From contig JBNJEM010000089.1 of assembly GCA_051745935.1 (NCBI GenBank), forward strand, positions 1-16,673: 16,673 bases of DNA, given 5' to 3'. Under the pieces are notes generated by a model. That model had not been told where the DNA came from. It did no database searches and saw nothing but the letters and a program-made list of their open reading frames with translations. The translations under genes and the position numbers were made by a program. The DNA is from JBNJEM01 sp051745935 (GTDB lineage: Bacteria > Planctomycetota > Planctomycetia > Pirellulales > Pirellulaceae). Shown in pieces: positions 7,916 to 15,232 of the stretch (the stretch's first letter is position 1; every line of letters begins with the position of its first letter).

Positions 7916-8458
7916 TCAGTGTTCGTCAGCGTTCATCAGTGGTTCCTGTTTATGTGCCCGGGCAATCGCTATTGCCCTTTCAACACGTGATGCGTGACAT
8001 GTTACTTCACCGTCACCGACAAACCGTGAACGGTTACTGACGAAGAAAGAAGCGACCGAGGACATGTGTCGCGGATCCTCCACCTTTTCCGGCGCCCGCC
8101 GGTAAGCCTGTGCGACGGCTTCGTAATGGTGTATCGAGAACATCAAGGTGATATTGATATTGATCCCCTCGGCCAGCAACGACTCGGCCGCCGGGATTCC
8201 CTCTTTCGTGGCCGGCACCTTGACCATCAGGTTGGGCCGATCGACGGATTTCCACAATCGGCGGGCCTCGTCGATCGTGCCCGACGTGTCATAGGCCAGG
8301 TCGGGAAAATCCGCCGGTTTCGGATCGTGCGTGCCCAGGTCGATGACATCGTGGCCCCAGCATTCCAGCTCGTCGACGAGTCGCTCCGCCGATACGGCGT
8401 CGCAGGGATACAAAACAACGCTGTCCAGGATCGTTCGAAACATGGCGATGGTTTCCAT
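7916..8458 (-). pseudogene. Chimera: RpiB-like N-terminal piece joined to a transaldolase core fragment
   Basis: 180 codons. Residues ~25-52 (RLVDELECW, then GHDVIDLGTHDPKPADFPD) resemble the N-terminal part of ribose-5-phosphate isomerase B, where GHEVIDLGT...DYPDFA is typical. From residue 53 the sequence is bacterial transaldolase: PDLAYDTSGTIDEARRLW, RPNLMVKVPATKEG with the Schiff-base Lys80, EGININITLMFSIHHYEAVA, and SVASFFVS ending at 141. The last 39 codons are unrelated, intergenic-repeat-like sequence. Both donor proteins are far longer (RpiB ~150, transaldolase ~360 or more residues), so neither activity is expected. The joint (around 8290-8310) falls where RpiB DYPDFA and transaldolase PDLAY look alike, consistent with deletion across short homology. 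The transaldolase assignment is firm; the RpiB assignment is moderate. Confidence 0.7.
7960..7977. terminator. Perfect 7-bp hairpin, possible bidirectional terminator or REP
   Basis: GGGCAAT-CGCT-ATTGCCC followed on the plus strand by TTTC. The U-tract is poor, so termination is uncertain. It lies inside the unrelated 3' tail of the minus-strand chimera and beside a GTTCATCAGTGGTTCCTG tract that looks like a common intergenic element. Confidence 0.35.
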
Positions 8459-8474
8459 GCTGATATCGCTTGTC

Positions 8475-9248
8475 TCACTCCGTCACAATGAACGTGGTCT
8501 TGTCCACCCCTGTGTTCCCATTGGCCGGGTCATGGGCGAACACGACCACCTCGTAGGCTCCCGGCCGCTTGATCTGCAAGGCGGCATGGAACTGGCTCGT
8601 CTGGCCGGCATATTCGAGCGGCACTTCGTCAACCTTGCTCCCCTCGCGGTAGACGATCCCCGCCACCTCGAACCGGTTGGCGTCCCATAGCCCATCGGGC
8701 GTCACCGGGCACCCGCACATCATGCAGACGTTCGCCCGCAAAGAAACGGACTCCGGGGTTTCCGAAAACTTCAGGTGCGCCGGCGGGCTGAGCACGTCGA
8801 CCACGAAACCAGGCATTTCGAGCACAAAGGCGTCGCCGCCGGTGACCGGTTTGCCGGGCACGACCCATTGCGTAGCACTGACTGTATTGGCGGCCTGCGG
8901 CTGGGCGAGGGGGCCGCGCGCGGTTACTTGGATCCGCCGCGGTTCGGCAATCTCCAGCTCGGCGTGGAAGACCGCTGCGTCTTTCGTAGACACCGGCGCA
9001 TGGTGCGACACTTGTTCGGTCATGATCTTCGCCGTGTCGCCCGTCGAGCCGGCTGTCTTGCCGCGAGCGAGGATTTCGCCGGTCTCGGCATCGCGGATGA
9101 CCACCTCCGCGCCACCCATCGATGTGCCGACGAACTTACCCCCTTTGGAAATCACGCGAACGTCGATGGCGGTCGGCTCCGCGACAACGGGGGCGCAAAG
9201 CGTTCCGCACGCCAGTAACGATGTCGCCATCACTAGAAAGCTCTTCAT
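8475..9248 (-). CDS. Secreted two-domain protein with CMMCGC motif, unknown function
   Basis: 257 residues with GAGGAG upstream of the ATG and a clear signal peptide (MKSFLVMATSLLACGTLCAP, cleavage after VVA at about 23). Two beta-rich halves resemble each other: FHAELEIAEPRRIQVTARGP at ~93-112 and FHAALQIKRPGAYEVVVFAH at ~220-239, suggesting an internal domain duplication with an Ig-like look. The second half begins with the thiol/thioether cluster CMMCGCP (C175, C178, C180, M176, M177), a plausible soft-metal site for a periplasmic protein, although binding is inference. The first half has a His pair in VSHHAPV. It lies just downstream of a YeeE/YedE remnant and upstream of the transaldolase chimera on the same strand. 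I cannot assign a named family. The gene looks intact, unlike its neighbours. Confidence 0.75.
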   Translation of the reverse strand: MKSFLVMATSLLACGTLCAPVVAEPTAIDVRVISKGGKFVGTSMGGAEVVIRDAETGEILARGKTAGSTGDTAKIMTEQVSHHAPVSTKDAAVFHAELEIAEPRRIQVTARGPLAQPQAANTVSATQWVVPGKPVTGGDAFVLEMPGFVVDVLSPPAHLKFSETPESVSLRANVCMMCGCPVTPDGLWDANRFEVAGIVYREGSKVDEVPLEYAGQTSQFHAALQIKRPGAYEVVVFAHDPANGNTGVDKTTFIVTE

Positions 9249-9768
9249 CTAAATCTCTCCTCTCGTCAGTCATGGGTACTGATGCGCAGTTACGGGTAAA
9301 CGCGGTCGGAAATCTGGACCGTCGCGGACTACTTCCACATGGCAGGCAGATCCAGGAACCGACCGAGAGCCCCAGCGCGCCGCCGATGCCGTGACCGCTG
9401 GCACACCCGCCCGCAATCCTTGCGCCGAACGCCATCAAGCCGCCGCCGAGAAAGGCCAGCCCCAGCCGTAGCCAGACGCTTTCGCCGAAGCGCGCGACCC
9501 ACCTCGGCGGCAGCCAACGAGCCATGACTTCGCCGCCGGTCCAGGCAGCCAAGAAGGCCCCGAGAACGATTCCCCCGACCAGCATCACTTCCCAGTCGAT
9601 CTTGGGCATCTTCTTCTGGGCGTAATGGTGCAACGAATCTGTATGTCGCCGAGCGAATAGATAGCCGACCAGCCCGGCAACCCGGGCATAGGCGGTCGAA
9701 GCCCCCAGAGGCTTATTGCTGAAGTAAAACGTGAAGTAAAACGTGAACATGCTGAGCCCGCCGATCAT
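9136..9768 (-). pseudogene. YeeE/YedE-type sulfur transporter fragment
   Basis: Recognisable residues run from the ATG at 9768 to about 9350: a hydrophobic start GGLSMFTFYF, NKPLGASTAYARVAGL, then KIDWEVMLVGGIVLGAFLAAW and the family signature LMAFGARIAGGCASGHGIGG. YeeE/YedE proteins are membrane channels linked to thiosulfate or other sulfur-compound uptake, and the Cys in GGC is a conserved functional position. After GSWICLP the frame leaves the family and runs into the next gene; a shift of frame gives only LPAMWK and a stop at 9329. The N-terminus is also cut: no ribosome site, and its first bases abut the divergent reductase fragment. A 12-bp direct duplication (9721-9744) doubles FTFY in the first helix. 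Likely non-functional. Confidence 0.7.
9721..9744. repeat. 12-bp perfect tandem duplication GAAGTAAAACGT
   Basis: Two adjacent identical 12-mers, inside the YeeE fragment, giving FTFYFTFY. It is in frame and looks like slippage. Confidence 0.85.
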
Positions 9769-10531
9769 GGCGATGATCCGCCACATGCACGACACGCAAT
9801 CGGACCTCGCCGTGCTGCTGATGTACGCCAACCGGACGGAATCGGACATCGTTTTTCGGGCGGAGCCGGACGAAATCGCGACCTCCGGGCACCCCCGGCT
9901 TTCGGTGGCGCACGTACTCAGCCGGCCGGACGAGTCGTGGCACGGACCGAGCGGCCACATCGACGTCGAGGTGATCGGTCAGCATGTCGACAAAATCGAG
10001 CAGAATACGGTCGTCACGGTTGACCGCGGACGTCTTCACGCCGACGTTGTCGTTGTGGCCACGGGACTTAATCCGCCTTCGTTATTGGAGGGCCTCGGGC
10101 TTCCACTTGATCCGGACAGCGGATTGCCAGTGGGATCGACCCTTCATGGTGGTGATGCGCGAATCTTCGCGACAAAGGACTGTGCAAGTCTCGAAGGACA
10201 CCAGCTACCGAAGCTCGGCGTGTTCGGTGTGCGCCAGGCCCCGACGCGAATCTTCGCGACAAAGGACTGTGCAAGTCTCGAAGGACGCCAGCTACCGAAG
10301 CTCGGCGTGTTCGGTGTGCGCCAGGCCCCGATCTTGTTGCACAATCTCGCCGCTCTTTTCCGAGGTCGGCCGCTGAAGCGATATCGGCCCCAGAACCGCG
10401 CCTTGATGATCCTCAACCTGGGTTGTCAACACGCGCTCGCCGTGTATGGGAACCTGCATTGGCTGGGCCGGCTGAGCTTCTGAAGCAAGGACCGGCTCGA
10501 CCGGCGATTTCTGGCCCGGTATCGTCATTGA
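9743..10531 (+). pseudogene. Chimera: ferredoxin-reductase-like piece joined to NDH-like flavoprotein C-terminal half, with premature stop
   Basis: Residues ~7-74 resemble the NAD-binding part of ferredoxin/flavodoxin reductases (IMAMIRHMHDTQSDLAVLL, YANRTESDIVFRAEPDEIA, HVLSRPDESWHGPSGHID). From about 75 the sequence is the second half of an NADH-dehydrogenase/SQR-like FAD protein: ADVVVVATGLNPP, GLPVGSTL, LPKLGVFGVRQAPIL, YRPQNRALMILNLG. The FAD-contacting GDCA motif reads ATKDCA, its Gly replaced. A 29-residue block is duplicated in tandem (see repeat 10158-10331). The frame meets TGA at 10481-10483 after GRLSF, but continues in frame as SKDRLDRRFLARYRH to TGA at 10529, exactly what the family tail looks like, so TGA probably replaced TGG. 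There is no ribosome site and no N-terminal FAD domain. I call it a multi-lesion pseudogene. Confidence 0.75.
10158..10331 (+). repeat. 87-bp in-frame tandem duplication (2 units)
   Basis: Units at about 10158-10244 and 10245-10331. Protein RIFATKDCASLEG(H/R)QLPK plus LGVFGVRQAP appears twice. Units differ by one internal base (CAC versus CGC) and at the edge (T versus I), so the duplication is recent. Both copies carry the same Gly-to-Lys change, which therefore predates it. Confidence 0.9.
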
Positions 10532-10637
10532 ACCGAGACTGGATCTGCCGGTTGGCCGCGACTGAATGACCGAGCGACGTGACTGTCTGTCGCAGCCATC
10601 CACTGTTGATCCGTTGCGGCCCCCACGCCCCCCGCAT

Positions 10638-10654
10638 TTGGCATGGCGATTGCA
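10638..10654 (+). promoter_or_regulatory. Putative sigma-54 (-24/-12) promoter
   Basis: TTGGCATGGCGATTGCA matches YTGGCACGRNNNTTGCW at every defined position but one (T for C after TGGCA), with the correct GG-to-GC spacing. It lies about 130 nt upstream of the cytochrome start at 10786, in the right orientation. Sigma-54 promoters need an enhancer-binding ATPase; none is encoded in this window. A chance match in a 16-kb window is possible but such a close one is not common. Confidence 0.5.
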
Positions 10655-10785
10655 AGCCGTAGGCACGAGCGCGAAGGCGGACCGGCCTGGGAGCTCGTGT
10701 GAGGTTCCTTTCCATGCAGAAGCCGGTGGCCTTTCGCAACGGTCGTACGCACCCGTCAATTGGTCTCTTGCGAAGGAGTGAGAAC

Positions 10786-12216
10786 ATGAAGAAGCTGTTA
10801 CCTTTGGAGATGATCCTGGCTGCCTCGTTCGTCATTGGCTTGGTGGCGATTGCCCAGGTCAATGCGCAAAGCGGCGAACAAGGAGGTAAAAGCGGCAACA
10901 AGATGCTGCCGGACCAGACGTACATGCAGGTGAAGGTCGACGAACCCTTCAAGGAAACCATGGCTAAGGACAAGAAGGCAAAACCCAAGGTTATGGAGCG
11001 GCAACAGCAGCTGCTCGAGGCGCGGTACGATCTGAGCGATAATCCGTCGGATGTAATGATGTCAGGCGGCCGGAAAGCAGTACAGAAAGGTGTTCGTGTA
11101 AAGCTGCCACCGGGCACGACATGGCAGCAGCTGGCAGCGATGTCCCCCAAAGAGATCAAACAGAAAGATCTGTTCCCAAAGGGGTTTTGGCCGTTGCCGC
11201 ACGTCCATCATAAGACAGGCGGCCAAGTTTTTCCTCAGCAGCAAATCGACGAGATGAAACGGTTGGAGCAACGAGATTTGGAGCGGTTTGACGTCGACTT
11301 TGACCTGCCCGATCATTTGACACCCGAATTCCCCCCGCCGATCTTTCTGACCACTCGGCCCGACCTCGGGGACGTGTCGCAGGGACAAGTTCTTTCCATC
11401 AAAAACTACTATCGCATTATGAAAGGCAAGCTCACGCCGGTACAGATGGAAGGTCTCCGCCTGTTGCTGACTCCTTTTCCACAGCAACAATTCAACCAAA
11501 CTGAAGATCGGAAGTCAGTTGAAGCCGGCCTGGGTGTCTCCTGCCTGGACTGCCACGTGAACGGTCACACCAACGCCGCATTTCACTTGAACCCGGATAC
11601 ACGGCCACAATCGGCGCGTTTGCGCCTGGACACGGTGAGTCTTCGTGGCTTGTTTAACCAGCAAATTCACGGGTCCAAGCGGTCACTCCGCTCAGTGGAA
11701 GATTTTACTGAATTTGAACAGCGCACCGCCTACTTCGACGGCGATCATGTCATTGCCGCCAAGAAAGGCGTCAACCTGCCTGACCGGAGCAGCCAGGTTG
11801 CCATGATGGCACAAATGCAAAACATATTTGACTTCCCGCCGGCGCCAAAGCTCAATGAATTGGGCTACCTGCGAAAAGACAAGGCGACGGACCTGGAGTT
11901 GAAGGGCCAGGACGTGTTCTTTGGAAAAGGACGCTGCGCGGCCTGCCACAAGCCGCCGTTTTATCTCGACGACAAAATGCACGACTTGCACCTGGAGCGG
12001 TTTTACGACCCTGAGATGGTCAACGACCATTACGGTATCCCCGATGGGCCCATTAAAACGTTCACGTTGCGCGGCATTAAAGACTCGCCCCCCTACCATC
12101 ATGACGGCCGGCTGATGACCCTGGAAGACACCGTCGAGTTCTTCAATCTGGTGCTGCAGTTAGAACTGAGCACGCACGAGAAAACGGCGTTGACCGCCTT
12201 CATGCGATGCTTGTAG
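10786..12216 (+). CDS. Secreted di-heme cytochrome c, cytochrome-c-peroxidase/MauG superfamily
   Basis: 476 residues. The ATG at 10786 has GAAGGAG upstream and opens a signal peptide (MKKLLPLEMILAASFVIGLV, cleavage near VNA); in-frame codons further up give no signal. Two haem c motifs: CLDCH at 253-257 and CAACH at 384-388. The C-terminal TLRGIKDSPPYHHDGRLMTL and EDTVEFFN are typical of MauG/CCP-like di-haem proteins, where a similar LRN...PYMHDG segment closes the second haem domain. The first ~240 residues are an extension without a motif I recognise, including Gln/Lys-rich stretches. It should act in the periplasm in electron transfer, peroxide reduction or a substrate oxidation; the reaction cannot be told from sequence. 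A sigma-54-like promoter precedes it. The last 47 codons are repeated directly downstream in the 231-bp duplication; this copy is full length. Confidence 0.85.
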   Translation: MKKLLPLEMILAASFVIGLVAIAQVNAQSGEQGGKSGNKMLPDQTYMQVKVDEPFKETMAKDKKAKPKVMERQQQLLEARYDLSDNPSDVMMSGGRKAVQKGVRVKLPPGTTWQQLAAMSPKEIKQKDLFPKGFWPLPHVHHKTGGQVFPQQQIDEMKRLEQRDLERFDVDFDLPDHLTPEFPPPIFLTTRPDLGDVSQGQVLSIKNYYRIMKGKLTPVQMEGLRLLLTPFPQQQFNQTEDRKSVEAGLGVSCLDCHVNGHTNAAFHLNPDTRPQSARLRLDTVSLRGLFNQQIHGSKRSLRSVEDFTEFEQRTAYFDGDHVIAAKKGVNLPDRSSQVAMMAQMQNIFDFPPAPKLNELGYLRKDKATDLELKGQDVFFGKGRCAACHKPPFYLDDKMHDLHLERFYDPEMVNDHYGIPDGPIKTFTLRGIKDSPPYHHDGRLMTLEDTVEFFNLVLQLELSTHEKTALTAFMRCL

Positions 12217-12238
12217 ACGGCAGCGGGCTGGACGGAGA

Positions 12239-12303
12239 GAATATCGAATATCGAGCAAGGAATTTCGAATGATGAAGTTAGGCGGAACACGGATCAACAC
12301 GGG
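12239..12303 (+). repeat. Dispersed element B, copy 1
   Basis: About 65 bp from GAATATCGAATATCGAGC to ACGGATCAACACGGG. The same sequence occurs at 12470-12534 through the tandem duplication, and inverted at 16202-16266. It contains GAATATCGAATATCGA and AATTTCGAATGATGA tracts that look like a multi-copy intergenic repeat. Confidence 0.85.
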
Positions 12304-12447
12304 GGCATTAAAGACTCGCCCCCCTACCATCATGACGGCCGGCTGATGACCCTGGAAGACACCGTCGAGTTCTTCAATCTGGTGCTGCAGTTAGAGCTGA
12401 GCACGCACGAGAAAAAGGCGTTGACCGCCTTCATGCGATGCTTGTAG
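12304..12447 (+). pseudogene. Duplicated 3' fragment of the di-heme cytochrome gene
   Basis: Encodes GIKDSPPYHHDGRLMTLEDT, then a tail ending in EKKALTAFMRCL and stop, with no start or haem motif. It is a product of the tandem duplication and not expected to be translated. Its EKKAL reading against EKTAL in the full gene shows the copies have begun to diverge. Confidence 0.85.
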
Positions 12448-12469
12448 ACGGCAGCGGGCTGGGCGGAGG

Positions 12470-12534
12470 GAATATCGAATATCGAGCAAGGAATTTCGAA
12501 TGATGACGTTAGGCGGAACACGGATCAACACGGG
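12470..12534 (+). repeat. Dispersed element B, copy 2
   Basis: Arose with the 231-bp duplication; differs from copy 1 by GATGACG in place of GATGAAG. Confidence 0.85.
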
Positions 12535-13037
12535 TGCACGATGATGTCTCTCAAGCCCGTGTCCTCGGTCGTTGAAGCAGCCCCGTCGTTGCATAAGAGG
12601 CGGGTGGAAGAGCCCGTTCAACGTCGCCCGTCGAAGAGCGTGTGACGCGATGACATGCGACACTCGGGAGCATTGCATTCTCTGATTCATGTCCGGGGGT
12701 AAAACACTTCAGCATCGTCAAAGCCTTGTCCACATCCAGTACTCGCTTACGTGGCACTGCGTGGTGAAGCGCATACGGTCCACCTGGCCGGGCGCGCATT
12801 GCAGCGCCACGTTGCGGCGGCGCGCTGCAACGAGGCAGGCGGAATCGTCGCGGCCGCTGCCGGTCAAGCATTTCCAGACTCGCATCAGAGTTGCCCACCA
12901 CCGGGATAGGTCAACGCGAGTGACGTCTAATTGGCGGCTGGATAGGCTGATCGGCTCGGCTCGATTACCCCATTTGCCAGTCCATCATAGCAGCAAGACA
13001 TCCGGGCGCAATCAATCGCCGGGCTTACCTGGTCCCG
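12535..13037. other. Interval without a recognisable gene
   Basis: About 500 bp between the duplication and the ATPase gene. Open frames on both strands (for example 12689-13069 plus and 12551-12901 minus) have Arg/Ser-rich, non-family sequence and no ribosome sites. Inverted arms CGTTGAA/TTCAACG (12570-12623) and CGTTGC/GCAACG (about 12811-12833) are present. No clear terminator follows the ATPase gene. Confidence 0.45.
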
Positions 13038-15203
13038 TCAGTCGGGCCGCAGCAGCCTCAGGCTGTTGAGCACCACCAGAAGCGTCGCGCCGGTGTCGGC
13101 GGCAATGGCCATCCAGAGCGATGCGACACCAAGCAGCGTGAGGATGATGAACAGCAGTTTCAGCCCTAACGCGAACGAGATGTTCTGCTTGATAACGCGC
13201 AGCGTTCGGCGGGAATGTCCGATCAACCAGGGCAGTTTGCCCAGGTCATCGCTCATCAGCGCCACGTCGGCGGTCTCCAAGGCGGCGTCCGTTCCCATCG
13301 CGCCCATGGCAATGCCGAACGTGGCAGCCGCCATGGCCGGGGCATCATTGACGCCGTCTCCGACCATCGCGACGTGCCCGTACTGGCCAGCCAGCGTTGC
13401 GACCGCTTCCACCTTGTCTTCCGGCAGCAACTCGCTCCGGAATTCGTCGATGCTGGCGGCATCCGCGATCGCGCGGGCGGTCCCTTCGTTGTCGCCGGTG
13501 AGCATGAGCACGTGTTCGATGCCTGCCTGTTTGATCGCCTGGATCGTTTCCGTCACGTTTGGCCGCATTGCGTCGGCAATGCTGATCAGTCCGCAGACGT
13601 GAGTCTCGTTGCCAATCGCCACGACGGTGTGGCCGGCGTCCTCGAGTTCCAACGCTCGGGCGTGGGCCTTGTCGCTCTCCTGACCTTTCTCGTGCATGAA
13701 ACGGTGGCTGCCGACCCAGAACGTACGGCCCTCGATGGCTGCCTCGCCGCCCTTGCCTTTGTGAGCCTGGAAATTCTGGGCGGGTTCGAAGACGATATTC
13801 CGTTCTTTGGCCTTGCGCAAGACGGCCCGAGCCAGAGGATGCTCGCTCGCTGCCTCCAACGCCGCGGCGCGCTGCAGCAGTTCAGCCTCGGTGTGGCCAT
13901 TGAGTGGAAAGATGTGCTGGACTTCAGGCCGCCCGTGAGTCAACGTACCGGTCTTGTCCATCGCCAGAGCTCTCAGTCGCCCGGCTGCTTCCAAGTAGAC
14001 CCCGCCTTTGATCAGCACGCCTTGGCGAGCGGAGGATGCCAGGGCGGAGACGACGCTCACCGGGGTGGAAATCACCAGGGCGCACGGGCAGGCGATGACT
14101 AGGATCACCAGGCCGCGATAGGTCCATTCGCTCCAGCTCAGACCCAGCAGCAGCGGAGGCAGCACGGCCAGCCCGACCGCTAGAAACATCATCGCGGGCG
14201 TGTAGTACAGCGAAAAGCGGTCCACCCACTGCTGGCTGTTCGCGCGGCGGGACTGTGCCTGCTCAACCATGTGGATGATGCGGGCCAGCGTCGTATCGGC
14301 AGCGGCGCGGGTGGCTTCGAACTCCAACGCACCGTCTTCGTTTATCGTCCCGGCATACACTGCATCACCGGCGACTTTGCTGACGGGCATCGATTCGCCA
14401 GTGATGGGAGCTTGGTTCACGCTCGATTCGCCCTTGGTCACCACTCCGTCCAGCGGGATACGTTCGCCCGGCCGCACCAGCACCGTGGCACCTACGGGCA
14501 CGTCCTCCGGAGGCTCCTCGTGGATCTCCCCCTGTTCCGGGCGGATATAGCGAGCCGTCTGAGGAGACAGATCCAGCAGCGCCCCGATGGCGCGACGAGC
14601 CCGGTCCACGCTCCAGTGCTCCAGCAGTAAGGCGACGGCGAACAGGAACGCGACCGTGCCCGCCTCGAACCACTCGCCGAGGATCATCGCCCCCAGAACC
14701 GCGATGGTCATCAGCAGGTTCATATCGGGTCGAAGCCGGCGTACGGCATGCACCGCCTTGGGCAACACGTAAGAAGCGCCCGCCACGGCCGACGCCGCGT
14801 ACAGCAGTAGGGACACCAAAGGAAAGACGTGCTCATCCGCGTGACCGCCGGCGAACGCGTGGACAATGCTGCCGTGGACGATCCAGTGCGAGATGAAGCC
14901 GCTCAGGAGCAACCCGCCGCTCAGACAGGCCATGACCAACCGCCCGCGGCGCGACCAGAAGGATGTGGGCTCGGAATCAAGACGCTTCTTCCACGGCGTG
15001 GCCTTCATGCCGGTGGCGTCGATTGCCTGGACAAACCGCTCCGGCTCGATGGCTTCGGGGTCGTAGTGGACGCTCATGCGAGCGTTAATAACATCGAACT
15101 CCAAGTCGAGCACGCCGGGCAGGCCTCCCACCTCGCGGCGCAGAATGGCCACCTCCTCCGCACAATCCAATCCCTGTACTTTATAATCAATTCTGCGCGC
15201 CAT
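13038..15203 (-). CDS. cadA: P1B-type heavy-metal-exporting ATPase (Zn/Cd/Pb type)
   Basis: 721 residues from the ATG at 15203, with GGAG 7 nt upstream; an in-frame start 60 nt earlier would overlap the regulator gene. Order of parts: N-terminal HMA-like domain (~1-70) with GLDCAEE at 11-17, where the usual second Cys of GMxCxxC is replaced by acidic residues; a His-rich TM1-TM2 loop (H106, H110, H114, H121, H125); actuator motif TGES at 268-271; CPC at 372-374; phosphorylation site DKTGT at 416-420; SEHPLA at 453-458; GDGVND at 615-620; and ADTGATLLV in the last helix with the Zn/Cd-type Asp703. The CPC plus TM8 Asp pair is diagnostic of ZntA/CadA proteins, which pump divalent Zn, Cd or Pb out of the cytosol. 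Length is normal and all catalytic residues are present. It lies 29 bp after the MerR gene, in one operon. Confidence 0.93.
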   Translation of the reverse strand: MARRIDYKVQGLDCAEEVAILRREVGGLPGVLDLEFDVINARMSVHYDPEAIEPERFVQAIDATGMKATPWKKRLDSEPTSFWSRRGRLVMACLSGGLLLSGFISHWIVHGSIVHAFAGGHADEHVFPLVSLLLYAASAVAGASYVLPKAVHAVRRLRPDMNLLMTIAVLGAMILGEWFEAGTVAFLFAVALLLEHWSVDRARRAIGALLDLSPQTARYIRPEQGEIHEEPPEDVPVGATVLVRPGERIPLDGVVTKGESSVNQAPITGESMPVSKVAGDAVYAGTINEDGALEFEATRAAADTTLARIIHMVEQAQSRRANSQQWVDRFSLYYTPAMMFLAVGLAVLPPLLLGLSWSEWTYRGLVILVIACPCALVISTPVSVVSALASSARQGVLIKGGVYLEAAGRLRALAMDKTGTLTHGRPEVQHIFPLNGHTEAELLQRAAALEAASEHPLARAVLRKAKERNIVFEPAQNFQAHKGKGGEAAIEGRTFWVGSHRFMHEKGQESDKAHARALELEDAGHTVVAIGNETHVCGLISIADAMRPNVTETIQAIKQAGIEHVLMLTGDNEGTARAIADAASIDEFRSELLPEDKVEAVATLAGQYGHVAMVGDGVNDAPAMAAATFGIAMGAMGTDAALETADVALMSDDLGKLPWLIGHSRRTLRVIKQNISFALGLKLLFIILTLLGVASLWMAIAADTGATLLVVLNSLRLLRPD

Positions 15204-15232
15204 CGTGCATCTCCGTTCGAAGGTCGGCATGA

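Larger units (their letters stand above)
12073..12534 (+). repeat. 231-bp tandem duplication covering the cytochrome 3' end
   Basis: Unit 1 is 12073-12303, unit 2 12304-12534. Each holds the last 47 codons plus stop of the di-haem cytochrome (from GIKDSPPYHHDG) and then the dispersed element B. The units differ at only a few bases (GAACTG/GAGCTG, AAACGG/AAAAGG, GGACGGAGA/GGGCGGAGG, GAAG/GACG). Unit 2 has no start codon and is a gene-end remnant. Confidence 0.95.

Noticed and set aside
7960..7977. Strong intrinsic terminator
   Set aside because: The stem is perfect, but only three T follow on the plus strand, so it is kept only as a low-confidence hairpin.
12304..12447. Second cytochrome gene
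   Set aside because: Only the last 47 codons are duplicated, without start or haem motifs; it is a fragment.
12689..13069. 126-codon plus-strand frame
   Set aside because: No ribosome site, Arg/Ser-rich, no recognisable motif, and its end overlaps the ATPase gene in antisense.
13215..14102. Long plus-strand open frame (295 codons) opposite the ATPase gene
   Set aside because: It is antisense to the conserved catalytic domain of a clear P1B ATPase, with His/Arg-rich sequence and no ribosome site; a shadow of GC-rich coding.
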